Notes: generated by a model from the letters alone, not told the origin. DNA of 64,000 bases from Hyphomicrobiales bacterium (GCA_900468285.1 UBTF01000001.1:310001-374000); one strand, 5' to 3'; positions 28,402 through 41,301 are shown, counted from the stretch's first letter. Numbers and translations are program-made.

Positions 28402-30900
28402 TTACTTCTTTTTGGGCACCTTTGGCACCGTGTTTGTCTTGCGACGGGGCTTGGCATCCTCTTCGGTCTTCGTAGCTTCCACCACAACGACCTCGGCCTC
28501 TTCAACCTTCGCCGTCTTCGTCTTTCCCTTGGACTTGCCGGGCGACTTGGCGGCCTTGAGTTCAGCCTCTGGCTTGGGCTTTACGGGCGCCGTTTCAGGC
28601 ATAACGTCAAGCTTGAGACTTTCGGTGCCATCGTCCTTCTTGCCTATGGTAACGCTGACGACGCCACCCTTCTTGAGTTTGCCAAACAGGATCTCATTGG
28701 CCAGCGGCTTCTTGATGTGCTCCTGAATGACGCGACCAAGCGGACGCGCTCCCATTTTCTCGTCGTAGCCCTTCTCTGCGAGCCACGCGATTGCGTCCTC
28801 GTGCAGATCGAAGGTGACATTGCGCTCCGACAGCTGGGTTTCCAGCTGCATGACGAATTTCTGGACCACCTTGTGAATGACGGCGGTTGGAAGCGGCGAG
28901 AATGGAATGATCGCATCCAGACGGTTGCGGAATTCCGGTGTGAACAGGCGGTTGAGTGCCTCCTCGTCTTCGCCGGTTCGTTTGGAAGAGCCGAAACCGA
29001 TTGCCGATTTCGCCATTTCCGACGCGCCCGCATTGGTCGTCATGATGAGAATGACGTTGCGGAAGTCGATCTTCTTCCCGTTATGGTCCGTCAGCGAGCC
29101 GTGATCCATGACCTGCAACAGAATGTTGTAGATGTCAGGATGCGCCTTCTCGATCTCGTCCAGCAACACCACGCAATGCGGATGCTGATCGACGCCATCA
29201 GTCAGAAGACCGCCCTGGTCGAAGCCGACATAGCCGGGAGGTGCACCGAGCAGACGCGAGACGGTGTGCCGTTCCATGTATTCCGACATGTCGAAACGCA
29301 GCATTTCCACGCCGAGCGAGGCAGCAAGCTGCTTGGCAACCTCGGTCTTGCCGACGCCCGTGGGGCCGGAAAAGACGTAGGAACCAATCGGCTTGTTCGG
29401 CTCGCGAAGGCCAGCACGTGCCAGCTTGATCGCGGTGGACAGAGCCTCGATGGCAATGTCCTGACCGTAAACGACCGAGCGCAGTTCCTTTTCAAGATTG
29501 GCGAGAACCATCTCGTCATCCTTGGAAACCGTCTTGGCCGGAATACGCGCCATCGTCGCAATCGTCACTTCGATTTCTTTTTCCGTGATCAGCTTGCGGC
29601 GCTTAGAAGCGGGCAGCAACATCTGGGCTGCGCCGGTCTCATCGATCACGTCGATCGCCTTGTCGGGCAGCTTGCGGTCAGAGATATAACGCGCAGAAAG
29701 CTCAACCGCCGCCTTGATCGCTTCATTCGAGTAACGCAGGTGGTGGTAGTTTTCATAATAGGGCTTGAGGCCCTTCATGATTTCGATTGCGTCTTCGATG
29801 GAAGGCTCGTTGACGTCGATCTTCTGGAAACGGCGGACAAGGGCCCGGTCCTTTTCGAAGAACTGGCGATATTCCTTATAGGTGGTCGAGCCGATGCAAC
29901 GGATCGCGCCGGAGGACAAGGCAGGCTTCAAGAGGTTCGAAGCATCCATGGCGCCACCGGACGTCGCACCAGCACCTATCACCGTATGAATTTCATCGAT
30001 GAACAGAACAGCGCCGGGAAAATCTTCCAGCTCCTTGACGACCTGCTTGAGGCGCTCTTCGAAATCGCCGCGGTAGCGCGTGCCAGCCAGAAGCGTGCCC
30101 ATATCCAGCGAGAAGATCGTGTCGTTCTTCAACGCTTCCGGAACCTTGCCCTCAACGATACGCTTTGCGAGACCTTCGGCGATGGCAGTCTTGCCCACAC
30201 CCGGATCACCCACGTAAAGCGGGTTGTTCTTGGAGCGACGGCAAAGAACCTGAATGGTACGGTTGACCTCGGCATGACGACCGATCAATGGATCGATCTT
30301 GCCGCCCTTGGCTTTCTCATTCAGATTGACGCAATAGGCCTTCAACGCCTCTTGCTGCTTCTTGGGCGCGGAACTGTCTTCTTCCGAGCCATTACGGGCG
30401 GGCTTGGCCTCGTTCTCCGGCTCATCTGCACCACGCGGTGTGCGTGTCTGGGATGTACCGGGACGCTTGCCAATGCCGTGGGAGATATAGTTGACGGCGT
30501 CGTACCGTGTCATCTCCTGCTCCTGCAGGAAATAGGCGGCATGGCTCTCCCGTTCGGCGAAGATGGCAACAAGGACGTTGGCTCCCGTTACTTCTTCCCG
30601 ACCAGAAGACTGAACATGAATAACCGCTCTCTGGATGACGCGCTGGAAACCCGAGGTTGGTTTGGAATCTTCGTCGTAGCCTGTGACAAGGTTGGACAGT
30701 TCGTTGTCGACGTAATCGACAACAGTCTTGCGCAAGGCGTCGAGATCGACGTTGCACGCGCCCATGACTGCAGCCGCATCTGCATCTTCGATCAGGGCCA
30801 GCAACAGATGCTCAAGCGTCGCATATTCGTGGTGACGCTCATTTGCAAAGGTCAATGCCTGATGCAGCGCCTTCTCTAGACTGGGGGAAAAAGTTGGCAC
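28402..30900 (-). CDS. clpA: ATP-dependent Clp protease ATP-binding subunit ClpA
   Basis: AAA+ unfoldase of the ClpAP protease, 832 residues. It has the Clp N-domain (~1-145), AAA module 1 with Walker [12 protein letters not shown] and Walker [13 protein letters not shown] module 2 with [11 protein letters not shown] and [12 protein letters not shown], and the D2-small domain. The C-terminal ~75 residues are a Lys/Pro/Ala/Glu-rich low-complexity tail ending in KVPKKK, absent from E. coli ClpA. Follows clpS by 10 bases; ClpS feeds N-degron substrates to ClpA. Confidence 0.97.
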   Translation of the reverse strand: MPTFSPSLEKALHQALTFANERHHEYATLEHLLLALIEDADAAAVMGACNVDLDALRKTVVDYVDNELSNLVTGYDEDSKPTSGFQRVIQRAVIHVQSSGREEVTGANVLVAIFAERESHAAYFLQEQEMTRYDAVNYISHGIGKRPGTSQTRTPRGADEPENEAKPARNGSEEDSSAPKKQQEALKAYCVNLNEKAKGGKIDPLIGRHAEVNRTIQVLCRRSKNNPLYVGDPGVGKTAIAEGLAKRIVEGKVPEALKNDTIFSLDMGTLLAGTRYRGDFEERLKQVVKELEDFPGAVLFIDEIHTVIGAGATSGGAMDASNLLKPALSSGAIRCIGSTTYKEYRQFFEKDRALVRRFQKIDVNEPSIEDAIEIMKGLKPYYENYHHLRYSNEAIKAAVELSARYISDRKLPDKAIDVIDETGAAQMLLPASKRRKLITEKEIEVTIATMARIPAKTVSKDDEMVLANLEKELRSVVYGQDIAIEALSTAIKLARAGLREPNKPIGSYVFSGPTGVGKTEVAKQLAASLGVEMLRFDMSEYMERHTVSRLLGAPPGYVGFDQGGLLTDGVDQHPHCVVLLDEIEKAHPDIYNILLQVMDHGSLTDHNGKKIDFRNVILIMTTNAGASEMAKSAIGFGSSKRTGEDEEALNRLFTPEFRNRLDAIIPFSPLPTAVIHKVVQKFVMQLETQLSERNVTFDLHEDAIAWLAEKGYDEKMGARPLGRVIQEHIKKPLANEILFGKLKKGGVVSVTIGKKDDGTESLKLDVMPETAPVKPKPEAELKAAKSPGKSKGKTKTAKVEEAEVVVVEATKTEEDAKPRRKTNTVPKVPKKK

Positions 30901-30910
30901 GTTGCGATCC

Positions 30911-31264
30911 TCATTTCTTTTCCATGACGCATTGCAGCGGATGCTGGTGCTGTCGGGCGAAATCCATGACCTGACTTACTTTTGTCTCTGCGACCTCATA
31001 TGTAAACACCCCGCATTCGCCGACACCGTGCTGGTGTACATGCAACATGATGCGGGTTGCCCCTTCCCTGTCCTTCTGGAAAAAACGCTCCAGAATGTGA
31101 ATGACGAATTCCATGGGAGTATAGTCGTCGTTCAGCAAAAGAACACGGTAGAGATTGGGCTTTTTTGTCTTTGGTTTGGTGCGGGTAATAACAGACGTTC
31201 CGCGGTTCGCACCGCCGTCTTCCCCTTCACCCTCGCCCTGCATGTAGATCGACTTAGCGATCAT
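30911..31264 (-). CDS. clpS: ClpS adaptor protein
   Basis: N-end-rule adaptor of 117 residues. The core [20 protein letters not shown] has the Asn/Asp substrate pocket residues and the extended N-terminal tail (~45 residues, acidic/Gly-rich then TKPKTKKP) engages ClpA. This is the longer, ClpA-linked form; many alphaproteobacteria also have a second ClpS elsewhere. Confidence 0.95.
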   Translation of the reverse strand: MIAKSIYMQGEGEGEDGGANRGTSVITRTKPKTKKPNLYRVLLLNDDYTPMEFVIHILERFFQKDREGATRIMLHVHQHGVGECGVFTYEVAETKVSQVMDFARQHQHPLQCVMEKK

Positions 31265-31447
31265 CTTTCATCATTCTCCAGATCGCACTCGCACCGGTCT
31301 TTTAGGGTTGCGAGCAGGAATTTCGCTCACCTTTATTTAGGTCGTTCGTCAGTGATTTTAAGCCCCCTGCAACGCACTGCAATCACTAATCCGTTCGCGA
31401 GCACCAAAAGTGTGGGAGAAAACCTTCCCTCGGCATTGGCGGTAAGC
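31265..31447. promoter_or_regulatory. Intergenic region luxR-type gene/clpS
   Basis: A 183-base gap upstream of clpS on the minus strand, presumed to carry the clpSA promoter. No defensible motif and no small gene seen. Confidence 0.3.
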
Positions 31448-32182
31448 CTAGAGGTCCAGTCGTCTCCGCAGCGATACCGCAACAGCATGTTCGATATTGG
31501 CGACCTCCATTTTTCGGGAGATCGAGTCCATGATGTATTTGATCGTTCTGCTGGAAAGCGCGACCTCAGCGCCAATTGCCTCCAGACTTTCACCCTCGGC
31601 GGCCATCAGGAGAATCTGCCGCTCCAGATCCGTCAGTGGCTGCAGCGCCTCGGTGCGGGCGTGGCCAATGAGAGCAAGCTGCTCATGCGCATGAACCATG
31701 AAGACATTGAGTCGCTCAACCTCGTCCACATCCAGATGCGGCCTGTCACCCGCAAAACCGATAAGGCGCGGCGCACCGGAAATGCCCAAAGCCGGAAAGC
31801 TGACGCCTCTGATGTGCGAATGCGCGCGGAACGCGGCCACAACCGCGGTTGCCAATACACATTGCTCCTCCAGTTCTTCCATATCCCAGCGCAGCGGGCC
31901 AAGAGTGCCTGGCTTTTGCATCAGGAGCCGCGTCGCAAAGCCGGAAAGACCCTCTTCCAGCATGAAGATGAGCGATGCGTCTATATTGAATGGGAACAGC
32001 GCCGACACCGGCTCCGCCTCCTCAAGACGCGACATGTCGAGGACATAATAGCAGCGAAAGCCAAAGGACGCCTGAATGTCGGATAGGACCACGCCGACTT
32101 CTTCCAGCGTTTTCGCAACTCTAATCCTGCTGATCAGGTCCCTGGAAATTTTGCGCCTCTACCGAAAAGGAGAATTCACCAT
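31448..32182 (-). pseudogene. LuxR-type transcriptional regulator with an amber codon near its start
   Basis: The open part (31448-32092 from a GTG, 214 residues) has a degenerate autoinducer-binding-like domain and a clear C-terminal LuxR helix-turn-helix (LTDLERQILLMAAEGESLEA ... RTIKYIMDSISRK). The same frame stays open upstream of the GTG and reads like genuine protein (ISRDLISRIRVAKTLEEVG), but has no ATG/GTG/TTG there. It runs back to a TAG at 32159-32161, and seven codons before the TAG lies an ATG at 32180-32182 (MVNSPFR). With the TAG read as sense the protein would be 244 residues, the normal size of LuxR-type regulators. Either the gene is disrupted or it starts at the internal GTG with a shortened N-terminus. 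It is downstream of cckA on the same strand. Confidence 0.6.
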
Positions 32183-32255
32183 TCCGCCGATGATACGCCC
32201 GGGAGGTTACCAGAACATTCTGAACAGTGAAATTCAGTCGTTCATGAAGAGCCTA

Positions 32256-34850
32256 TCAATTTTCATCATCCAGCATTTCCCGCACGGCGACGGCAAGCTG
32301 CTTCAGCGAAAAAGGCTTCGGCAAGAAGCCGAACTTGGCATCGGCGGGAAGATTTTTGGCAAAGGCATCTTCCGCATAGCCGGACACGAAAATGAACTTC
32401 ATGTCTGGATAGGTCTTGCGAAGCTCCCGCAGCAGGGAGGGTCCATCCATCTCAGGCATGACGACATCGGATACGACGATGTCGACCTTGCCTTCGAGTT
32501 CCTCCAGCACCTCCAGCGCCTCCGTACCGGAACCAGCCTCGTGGACGGTGTATCCACGGGTCTCCAGCATACGCTTTCCACCGCGACGAACGGCTTCCTC
32601 ATCTTCGACGAGAAGAACGACGGCGGATTTTCCGGTCAGGTCTAGCGGTTCTTCTTTTGCCACTTCTTTTGCAGCGGCAGCATCGGAAGCAGCCTGTGCG
32701 GCCTCGCCTTCCAGCGGCGGTGCGACTTCGATGATGTGGCGCGGCAGGAATATGCGGAAAGCCGTCCCCCGGCCAACTTCAGAATCCGGGTAGATATAGC
32801 CGCCCGACTGCTTGACGATGCCGTAGACCATCGAAAGGCCAAGACCGGTTCCCTTGCCGACTTCCTTTGTCGTGAAGAAGGGCTCGAAAATCTTGTCCAT
32901 GATTTCGGGCGGAATGCCTGTGCCCGTGTCGGCAACCTCGATCATGACCAGATCTTCGGAAGGAAGATCGGAACGGCCGAGCGCAACAACCTCATTGGCG
33001 GGCATGTTGCGCGTTATAATCTTGATCTTGCCGCCCTGCGGCATGGCATCACGCGCATTGACGCACAGATTGATGAGAACCTGTTCGAACTGCGAGAGAT
33101 CGGTTTTGACCGGCCACAGATCGCGGCCATAATCGACCTCGAGTTTCACATTCGTCCCGGAGATAAGGCGATCGACCAGCATTCGCAGATCGCCGATGAC
33201 GTCCGTCAGGTTCAACACGGCCGGGCGCATGGTCTGCTTGCGCGAGAAGGCCAGAAGCTGGCGCACGAGGACAGCCGCGCGGTTGGCGTTGCGCTTGATT
33301 TCCATGAGGTCGGCAAAGCTGGCATCCGCCGGACGTGCCTGCAGCAACAGGTGATCGGAAGATAGCAGGATGGCCGTAAGCACGTTGTTGAAGTCGTGCG
33401 CAATACCGCCTGCGAGCGTTCCCACCGCATTCATCTTCTGCGTCTGCGCCATCTGGGTCTCGAGCGCCTTCTGCTCGGTCACCTCGATTGCGTAGACAAT
33501 TGCGACTTCCTCCGGTGCCTCATCATCCTGATCGATAACGGCATGGACATAGAAACGGAAGTGTCGCGTCTCGTCCGTCGGGTGGCGGCTGTCGAAGGGG
33601 GCAATGTCGCCCTGCCGGTCCTTGGCAGCATCGATGGCCTCAAGAAGCTTCGGCTTGTCGCTATCCAGCAGCACGGCATCAAGTACCACGCCGCCGTCGA
33701 TATCGTCACGGCCGACGACGCCTGAAAACAGCTTTAGGAACGGCGCATTGGTCCGCAAAATACGACGTTCGCCGTCCAGCGAAGCAATCGCCATCGGCGT
33801 ATTGTTGAAGAAGCGGGTGAAGCGCATGGCAGATGCGGATTCGGCGTTCGCCTTACCCTTTGAGCGCATGAGAACGATTGTGCGACTTTCCCCCGGCGCG
33901 CCATCGCGTGTTGCCGTTACCTGATGCACGAGCCTTGCAGGCATGCTCTGGCCATTGACCCGGCGCATGTCGAGATCGAGCATTTCCGTTCGATTAGTCC
34001 CCGCATGGGGCTGTACCGATTCGATGAGAGCCATGCCCTCACCTGCAACGAGATCCGACACGGTAAGCGAACCGGGTGAGAACTGTGCGAGATCGATTCC
34101 CAGCCATTCCGAAAGCGTAGCGTTCAGGTAGACAACCTCGCCTCGCTTGCCTGCCGAGAAGAAACCCGCAGGGGCGTGATCGAGATAGTCGATTGCGTTC
34201 TGCAATTCGCGGAAAAACCGCTCCTGATCTTCGCGCTCGGTCGTTATGTCGGCAATCTGGAAGACGTGAAGATCGTTATTATTGGCGTCCTTGAGAAGGC
34301 GAGCCTTCAGGCGGTACCAGTGCGGCCCGGATTGAGACGTATTGGCGCTCAAAGGCTTCAAGAGACGAAATTCTTCGTAGCCGTCCTTGCCCTCGCGCAA
34401 TCCATTGATGAGCCGGTAGAGAGCTTCCGTCGACTCCCGGTCACGGGACAGAAGCGTTTCGAGGCTCTGTATATCCGTTGCCTTCTTGGCGCCGGTCATT
34501 TGGCAATAGGTTGCGTTTGCGTAGACCAGGCGTCCCTTTGGATCCGTAATCAAGGTACCGTCCGGGTGGGACGACAGGAAGCGGCGGGCCATGCCATCGG
34601 ATTGCGATTGCGGCATGACTTCGATGAAGCCGATGGCGGACGAGACGAGAAAGAAAATGCCCAGCATTGCGAGAACGCCGAGTATGCCAAGGACGACTTC
34701 ATTTTCGAGCGAATTCTTGAAGAAGACGAATCCGACGGCTGCGGCGACGAGAACGAGAGCTAGCAGAAGTATGCGCAAGAGCGTGCCGGATCGGGCGCGC
34801 CTGTCCACCAAGGGGAAATCATTTTCGCTGGCTTGGCTGACCTTGGTCAT
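32256..34850 (-). CDS. cckA: Hybrid sensor histidine kinase/phosphatase CckA
   Basis: Cell-cycle kinase that, through ChpT, controls CtrA phosphorylation in alphaproteobacteria. The 864 residues comprise two membrane helices (~24-44 and 52-76), two to three PAS domains (~85-455), a HisKA domain with phosphoacceptor His485 in [11 protein letters not shown], an HATPase domain ([15 protein letters not shown]), and a C-terminal receiver with phosphoacceptor Asp795 in [12 protein letters not shown]. Layout and PAS content match CckA rather than other hybrid kinases. Upstream is a 355-base gap that should hold its promoter. Confidence 0.95.
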   Translation of the reverse strand: MTKVSQASENDFPLVDRRARSGTLLRILLLALVLVAAAVGFVFFKNSLENEVVLGILGVLAMLGIFFLVSSAIGFIEVMPQSQSDGMARRFLSSHPDGTLITDPKGRLVYANATYCQMTGAKKATDIQSLETLLSRDRESTEALYRLINGLREGKDGYEEFRLLKPLSANTSQSGPHWYRLKARLLKDANNNDLHVFQIADITTEREDQERFFRELQNAIDYLDHAPAGFFSAGKRGEVVYLNATLSEWLGIDLAQFSPGSLTVSDLVAGEGMALIESVQPHAGTNRTEMLDLDMRRVNGQSMPARLVHQVTATRDGAPGESRTIVLMRSKGKANAESASAMRFTRFFNNTPMAIASLDGERRILRTNAPFLKLFSGVVGRDDIDGGVVLDAVLLDSDKPKLLEAIDAAKDRQGDIAPFDSRHPTDETRHFRFYVHAVIDQDDEAPEEVAIVYAIEVTEQKALETQMAQTQKMNAVGTLAGGIAHDFNNVLTAILLSSDHLLLQARPADASFADLMEIKRNANRAAVLVRQLLAFSRKQTMRPAVLNLTDVIGDLRMLVDRLISGTNVKLEVDYGRDLWPVKTDLSQFEQVLINLCVNARDAMPQGGKIKIITRNMPANEVVALGRSDLPSEDLVMIEVADTGTGIPPEIMDKIFEPFFTTKEVGKGTGLGLSMVYGIVKQSGGYIYPDSEVGRGTAFRIFLPRHIIEVAPPLEGEAAQAASDAAAAKEVAKEEPLDLTGKSAVVLLVEDEEAVRRGGKRMLETRGYTVHEAGSGTEALEVLEELEGKVDIVVSDVVMPEMDGPSLLRELRKTYPDMKFIFVSGYAEDAFAKNLPADAKFGFLPKPFSLKQLAVAVREMLDDEN

Positions 34851-35205
34851 CGAGGCTCTAACCCTTGCAGTTTTGGCAATTCTTCTAAACCCGAAGACAA
34901 ATGCTCCGGACGGAATCGCTTTTGTCTATCTCTTGTAGCAATTCGGTGAAATATCAAAAAGCTCCGCCCCTCATAAACCTTTGCCAATACACAGCGAATG
35001 CACTGCATTTCGCACGATATGAGGCCTTGCGTGGCACCTTTGCCACGTGGATACGGGCGGGAATGTGAAAGCTGGGGTCAAATTGGTGGCCTGGTGTCGA
35101 TAAAACTTGTGCTTGGCGCAAAAAAATCGTCTTTTCGCCGCAAACTCTTTCAAAAATTCTGATGCGGCAATCATTTGCCCGGGAAATACCAAAGGGACTG
35201 GATAA
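34851..35205. promoter_or_regulatory. Divergent intergenic region cckA/FliO-domain gene
   Basis: A 355-base non-coding region between divergent genes. It contains a perfect inverted repeat GTGGCA-CCTT-TGCCAC (35031-35046), possibly an operator, and an AAAGGGA ribosome site just before the plus-strand start. No small gene with a convincing ribosome site seen on either strand. Confidence 0.4.
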
Positions 35206-36450
35206 ATGATGGACGATTTTATCGGCACTTACGGCAACAACCTGATTGTTGCTGTCGTAGGTGTCGGCGTGGCACTTCTGGCTCTGGCGATTGTTCTGTG
35301 GCTCGTTCGCAGACGTGGCGGCTCCTCGCCCTTCATTCGCGGTGGAAAAAATCGTCAGCCCCGCTTGCAGGTTCTCGATGCGACCGCTGTCGACGCACGG
35401 CGCAGGCTTGTTCTCGTGCGTCGTGACAATGTCGAACACCTCGTCATGATTGGTGGCCCGACGGATGTGGTCATCGAAAGCGGCATCGGCGCCATTCCCA
35501 TTTTGAGAGATGTGCGCGATCCCCAGGAAGCGATGCTGCAATCCCTGTCGTCCGAGCGAGCACTTGCATCGGGCCGCGTAAAGGCTCTTTCCCCGGATCG
35601 TGATCAGGAGGTGCGACCAGCGCCCACCATGACCGCATCCGCCCCTGCGCCCCAGCCAGAGCCAAGACCCGTAGCAGCGCCAGTCGCAGCCCCGGCCCCA
35701 GCTTCGGCTCCATCACCAGCTCCTGCTCCTGCATCTCCACCTCCTGTACCTGCACCGACCATGGCGCCAAGGCAAGCCGCACCCGTTGCGCCACCCCAAA
35801 GACCTCGGCCCGAGCCCGTCGCTCCTCCTGCTCCCGCGCAAGCCTCCGTGCGTCCTGCTCCGTCAGCACCCCAGGCCTCCGCCTCCTTTGCGCCGCCCGC
35901 CAGGTCTTTCTCCAAGGAAGCCAGCACGCTTGATATTTCTCCAATCGTGCCAGCGGTCACAGCCGCGTCGCTTCAGGCAGAAACGGCCAGACCAGTCCAG
36001 ACAGTCTCCGTCGAACAGAGCGAACCTGCGGCAGTGGCCCCTCCAAGCCCGTCGGCGGCACTTGAACCTGTTGCAATCAAGGAGCCGGTGATTGACGAGA
36101 GCAGCGCTGCAGACTTTCTTGCCGCAGCAAGAGAGCGGGTTCTGCCGACGTTTCGGACAGAAACGCCCGTCACCGCCACAGCGAGTGCTGCCAAGCCGGA
36201 GCCTCTTGCGCCCGATGTAAATGGTGCCGTGTTTGGGGACCAGCTGACGAGCGATTTCGAGAGTTTCCTTCAGGCCGAAATCGAGAAGAACAATACGGCC
36301 AGCGCACCATCCGTAAGCCTTGAGCCTGCGCACCAGCAAATCGTGCCCGAGCCTGTCGCACCGGCGGTCGCAACCGCACCGTCTGATGCCGATGTCCAAA
36401 AGGAAATGGCGCGCATCTTCGGTGAAATGGCCGTCACAAGAGACAAATGA
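35206..36450 (+). CDS. FliO-domain membrane protein with long Pro/Ala-rich tail
   Basis: A 414-residue protein. Residues ~8-37 contain one membrane helix (NLIVAVVGVGVALLALAIVL), followed by a basic stretch and a FliO-like domain to ~115 (RLQVLDATAVDARRRLVLVR, then LVMIGGPTDVVIES). The rest is strongly enriched in Pro and Ala and probably disordered, but closes with a conserved-looking C-terminal segment (DVQKEMARIFGEMAVTRDK). FliO helps assemble the flagellar export gate, yet no flagellar gene is nearby and this protein is about three times the usual FliO length, so a flagellar role is doubtful. Divergent from cckA. Confidence 0.75.
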   Translation: MMDDFIGTYGNNLIVAVVGVGVALLALAIVLWLVRRRGGSSPFIRGGKNRQPRLQVLDATAVDARRRLVLVRRDNVEHLVMIGGPTDVVIESGIGAIPILRDVRDPQEAMLQSLSSERALASGRVKALSPDRDQEVRPAPTMTASAPAPQPEPRPVAAPVAAPAPASAPSPAPAPASPPPVPAPTMAPRQAAPVAPPQRPRPEPVAPPAPAQASVRPAPSAPQASASFAPPARSFSKEASTLDISPIVPAVTAASLQAETARPVQTVSVEQSEPAAVAPPSPSAALEPVAIKEPVIDESSAADFLAAARERVLPTFRTETPVTATASAAKPEPLAPDVNGAVFGDQLTSDFESFLQAEIEKNNTASAPSVSLEPAHQQIVPEPVAPAVATAPSDADVQKEMARIFGEMAVTRDK

Positions 36451-36662
36451 CGTCAAGGTAAGATCGTTCACCTGTCGACCGCGAGGAGCGGATTTGCCGC
36501 TCCTTGTAAAACGCCAACGCCTATATTCCTCCCGGCATCGGTTTACTGCCGCTGACCCCAGCGCTCGCTTACGACCTTGTTATTGGCGAAAGCAGCCTAG
36601 CCTCATGTTGCCAGTGGTCAACGAATCTGATGGATTGACCATCAAGAACAAAAGGTGATCGC

Positions 36663-37598
36663 TTGAGCTCCACAATCACGAATGCAAGTGCATTGAAGGG
36701 CATGTTGATCATGGCCGGGTGCATGATCGTACTGCCTGTCATGGACGCGATCGCGAAATACATGGCGGTGTCGGAAGGGATGTCACCGGGTCAGGTCACC
36801 TTCTACCGGTTTTTCTTTCAGCTTGTGTGCACCCTGCCCTTGCTGATGATCATGTCTCCACGTGCTTTGCTCTCAGCCAAGCGTCCATGGCTCAACCTGC
36901 TGCGTGGCGCCCTGCACGCGGCGGCAAGTCTCGCCTTCTTTGCTGCGGTTAAATACATGCCGCTCGCGGACGTTTTTGCGATCTATTTCGTCGAGCCTTT
37001 CCTGCTCACCATGATGTCGGCATTCTTTCTGGGCGAGAAAGTCGGCTGGATGCGCTGGACGGCGATTGCCGTTGGCTTTGTCGGCGCAATGATTGTCATT
37101 CAACCCAGCTTTGAGGTGTTTGGCTGGACCTCGCTTCTGCCGGTTGCCTGTGCATTCCTATTTACGCTTTACCTGTTCCTCAACCGTGCGCTTGGCGATG
37201 GCGACAGTCCGCTGGTCATGCAGACCATGGCCGGCATCGCGGGTGCTGTGTTCATGGGCGTGACACTCTTGATCGGCCACGCCGCAGGCGATGAGAACTT
37301 CGAGATGGCGTTGCCCGGGTGGGGGCATGGCCTTGTCCTTCTTATCCTGCTCGGCTCTATCTCCGGCTATATGCACCTTCTCGTCGTCAAGGCGTTCCGT
37401 CTTGCGCCCGTTTCCCTTCTGGCGCCTTTCCAGTATTTCGAGATCATATCGGCCACCATATTGGGCTACATGCTGTTTTCAGATTTCCCCACAGCATCCA
37501 AGTGGATAGGTATCGTGATTATCGTGGCATCCGGCCTTTTCATCATCTGGCGGGAGCGCAGGGCCGCACGAAGGATCACCGAGGTGCCGGAAGTTTGA
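36663..37598 (+). CDS. DMT superfamily (EamA) transporter
   Basis: A 311-residue inner-membrane protein with ten predicted helices arranged as two EamA repeats (~residues 10-140 and 160-300). The likely start is the TTG preceded by AAGGTG; the first ATG downstream lies inside the first helix. Substrate unknown; the family exports metabolites such as amino acids and nucleosides. It is followed 85 bases later by adhC. Confidence 0.85.
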   Translation: MSSTITNASALKGMLIMAGCMIVLPVMDAIAKYMAVSEGMSPGQVTFYRFFFQLVCTLPLLMIMSPRALLSAKRPWLNLLRGALHAAASLAFFAAVKYMPLADVFAIYFVEPFLLTMMSAFFLGEKVGWMRWTAIAVGFVGAMIVIQPSFEVFGWTSLLPVACAFLFTLYLFLNRALGDGDSPLVMQTMAGIAGAVFMGVTLLIGHAAGDENFEMALPGWGHGLVLLILLGSISGYMHLLVVKAFRLAPVSLLAPFQYFEIISATILGYMLFSDFPTASKWIGIVIIVASGLFIIWRERRAARRITEVPEV

Positions 37599-37683
37599 CG
37601 ATTACGGGGAACTGCCCTTGTCCCTGCCGCCCAGGTGAGGCAAAAGTCTTTCGACATTACTGATATAGAGATGGAGACGAAAA

Positions 37684-38807
<1,124 letters not shown>

Positions 38808-38811
<4 letters not shown>

Positions 38812-38827
38812 TTGATCGATCAATCAA
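38808..38827. repeat. Perfect 20-base palindrome over the adhC stop codon
   Basis: TTGATTGATCGATCAATCAA is its own reverse complement and includes the adhC TGA at its left end. It is followed by a second imperfect GC hairpin (38832-38853, CCCTCGGCG/CGCCGGGGG). The pair may form the 3' end of the adhC transcript, although neither has a T tract. Confidence 0.6.
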
Positions 38828-38997
38828 AATTCCCTCGGCGTCATCCGCCGGGGGACAGCGGCTCCTGACCGCATGTTGGGGGGCGCAGGCAGGTTTGGCG
38901 GAACTTGTTTATCCACTCAATCAAAGCTGATTGCTGTGAACTGACCCGCCATTAAATGACGCGGCCGACTCGCCTTCCGATACTGATGTCGTTTTCT

Positions 38998-40155
38998 TTA
39001 CCCCAGACGCACATCGCCTGTCGCGAACTTCGCCTTTAACAGGCACTCGTCATATTCCGCGTCAGCCGTCGAATCGAAGACAATACCTCCGCCAACGTTG
39101 AATGTTGCCTTGCCGCCTTCAAATAGCGTGATCGTGCGGATGGCCACGGAAAAGCGCATGTCACCATCAGGTGAAATCATGCCGATGGCGCCGCAATAGA
39201 CATTGCGTGGTCCGATTTCGAGATCGTGAAGAATTTCCATCGCTCGCATTTTCGGTGCGCCGGTCACCGATCCGCAGGGAAACAGTGCAGAGAAAATATC
39301 CGCGATTGTCAAATTCGGCAGCAGCCGTGCACGCACGTGGCTGACCATCTGATGGACGGTCGGGTAGGTTTCGATTTCGAACAGCTTCGGCACATCAAGC
39401 GTGCCGACTTCTGCGATGCGGGAAACATCATTGCGCAACAGGTCGACGATCATCCGGTTTTCAGCGAGCGTCTTTTCGTCACTCAACATTCCCGCAACGA
39501 GATCGGCATCCTCGGCCGGAGACGCCCCTCGCCGGATCGTACCCTTCATAGGGTGTGTTTCGATCCAGCCATCGCTAAGCGCGAAGAACAGTTCCGGCGA
39601 GCGGGAAAGGATCGCAGGTCCGCCAAGATTGACGAGCGCCCCATATTTCACAGGTTGCCGCTCAATCATCGACCAGAACGCGGTAAGGATATCGCCGGTC
39701 CAACGCGCCTCGATGGGCATCGTCAGATTGGCCTGGTAGCAATCGCCCTGCCGCAGATGCTGGTGCAGCCTTGCAAAGCGCGTTTGGTATTCCTCCAGCG
39801 TCCAGCCGGGCTTGAAGTCGCTCAGGAAATTTCCTGTCCCTTTAGGTGCAACAGAAGGCGTTGCTCGTCCAGTCTCCTGGGCGGGCGCTGCAAATACGCC
39901 GAAATTCAACAAGGGCACATCACGTGCGGGACCAACGCGCGGCGAGAGCTTTTTCTCGAACAGATAGCCAGCCTCGTAGGACATATATCCGGCAAGGTAT
40001 TTTCCCTCCGAACGCGCTTTTTCCATTCGGGCAAGGGCGGGGAAAAACTCCTCGGGCTCTTCCGCAACGATAATGTCTTCCGGCTCGGCAAACAACGTCA
40101 CCGAACCGGTCGTGTCATCACCAAAAAGCACATAAGGCGCGTTCAGCAAATCCAT
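38998..40155 (-). CDS. pabB: Aminodeoxychorismate synthase component I
   Basis: Chorismate-using enzyme of folate synthesis, 385 residues. It has the PabB-type KGTIRRG motif (HPMKGTIRRGASP) and the C-terminal chorismate-binding block CGSVTGAPKMRAMEI. No glutamine amidotransferase domain and no fused PabC lyase is present, so both partners must be encoded elsewhere. It follows tgt by 15 bases and convergently faces adhC. Confidence 0.92.
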   Translation of the reverse strand: MDLLNAPYVLFGDDTTGSVTLFAEPEDIIVAEEPEEFFPALARMEKARSEGKYLAGYMSYEAGYLFEKKLSPRVGPARDVPLLNFGVFAAPAQETGRATPSVAPKGTGNFLSDFKPGWTLEEYQTRFARLHQHLRQGDCYQANLTMPIEARWTGDILTAFWSMIERQPVKYGALVNLGGPAILSRSPELFFALSDGWIETHPMKGTIRRGASPAEDADLVAGMLSDEKTLAENRMIVDLLRNDVSRIAEVGTLDVPKLFEIETYPTVHQMVSHVRARLLPNLTIADIFSALFPCGSVTGAPKMRAMEILHDLEIGPRNVYCGAIGMISPDGDMRFSVAIRTITLFEGGKATFNVGGGIVFDSTADAEYDECLLKAKFATGDVRLG

Positions 40156-40170
40156 TCAGTCCCCGGGGTG

Positions 40171-41300
<1,130 letters not shown>

Positions 41301-41301
<1 letters not shown>

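Noticed and set aside
28354-30879. 841-codon open frame on the plus strand opposite clpA
   Set aside because: Antisense shadow of clpA caused by codon bias; its translation has no recognisable domain, while the opposite strand encodes a complete ClpA.
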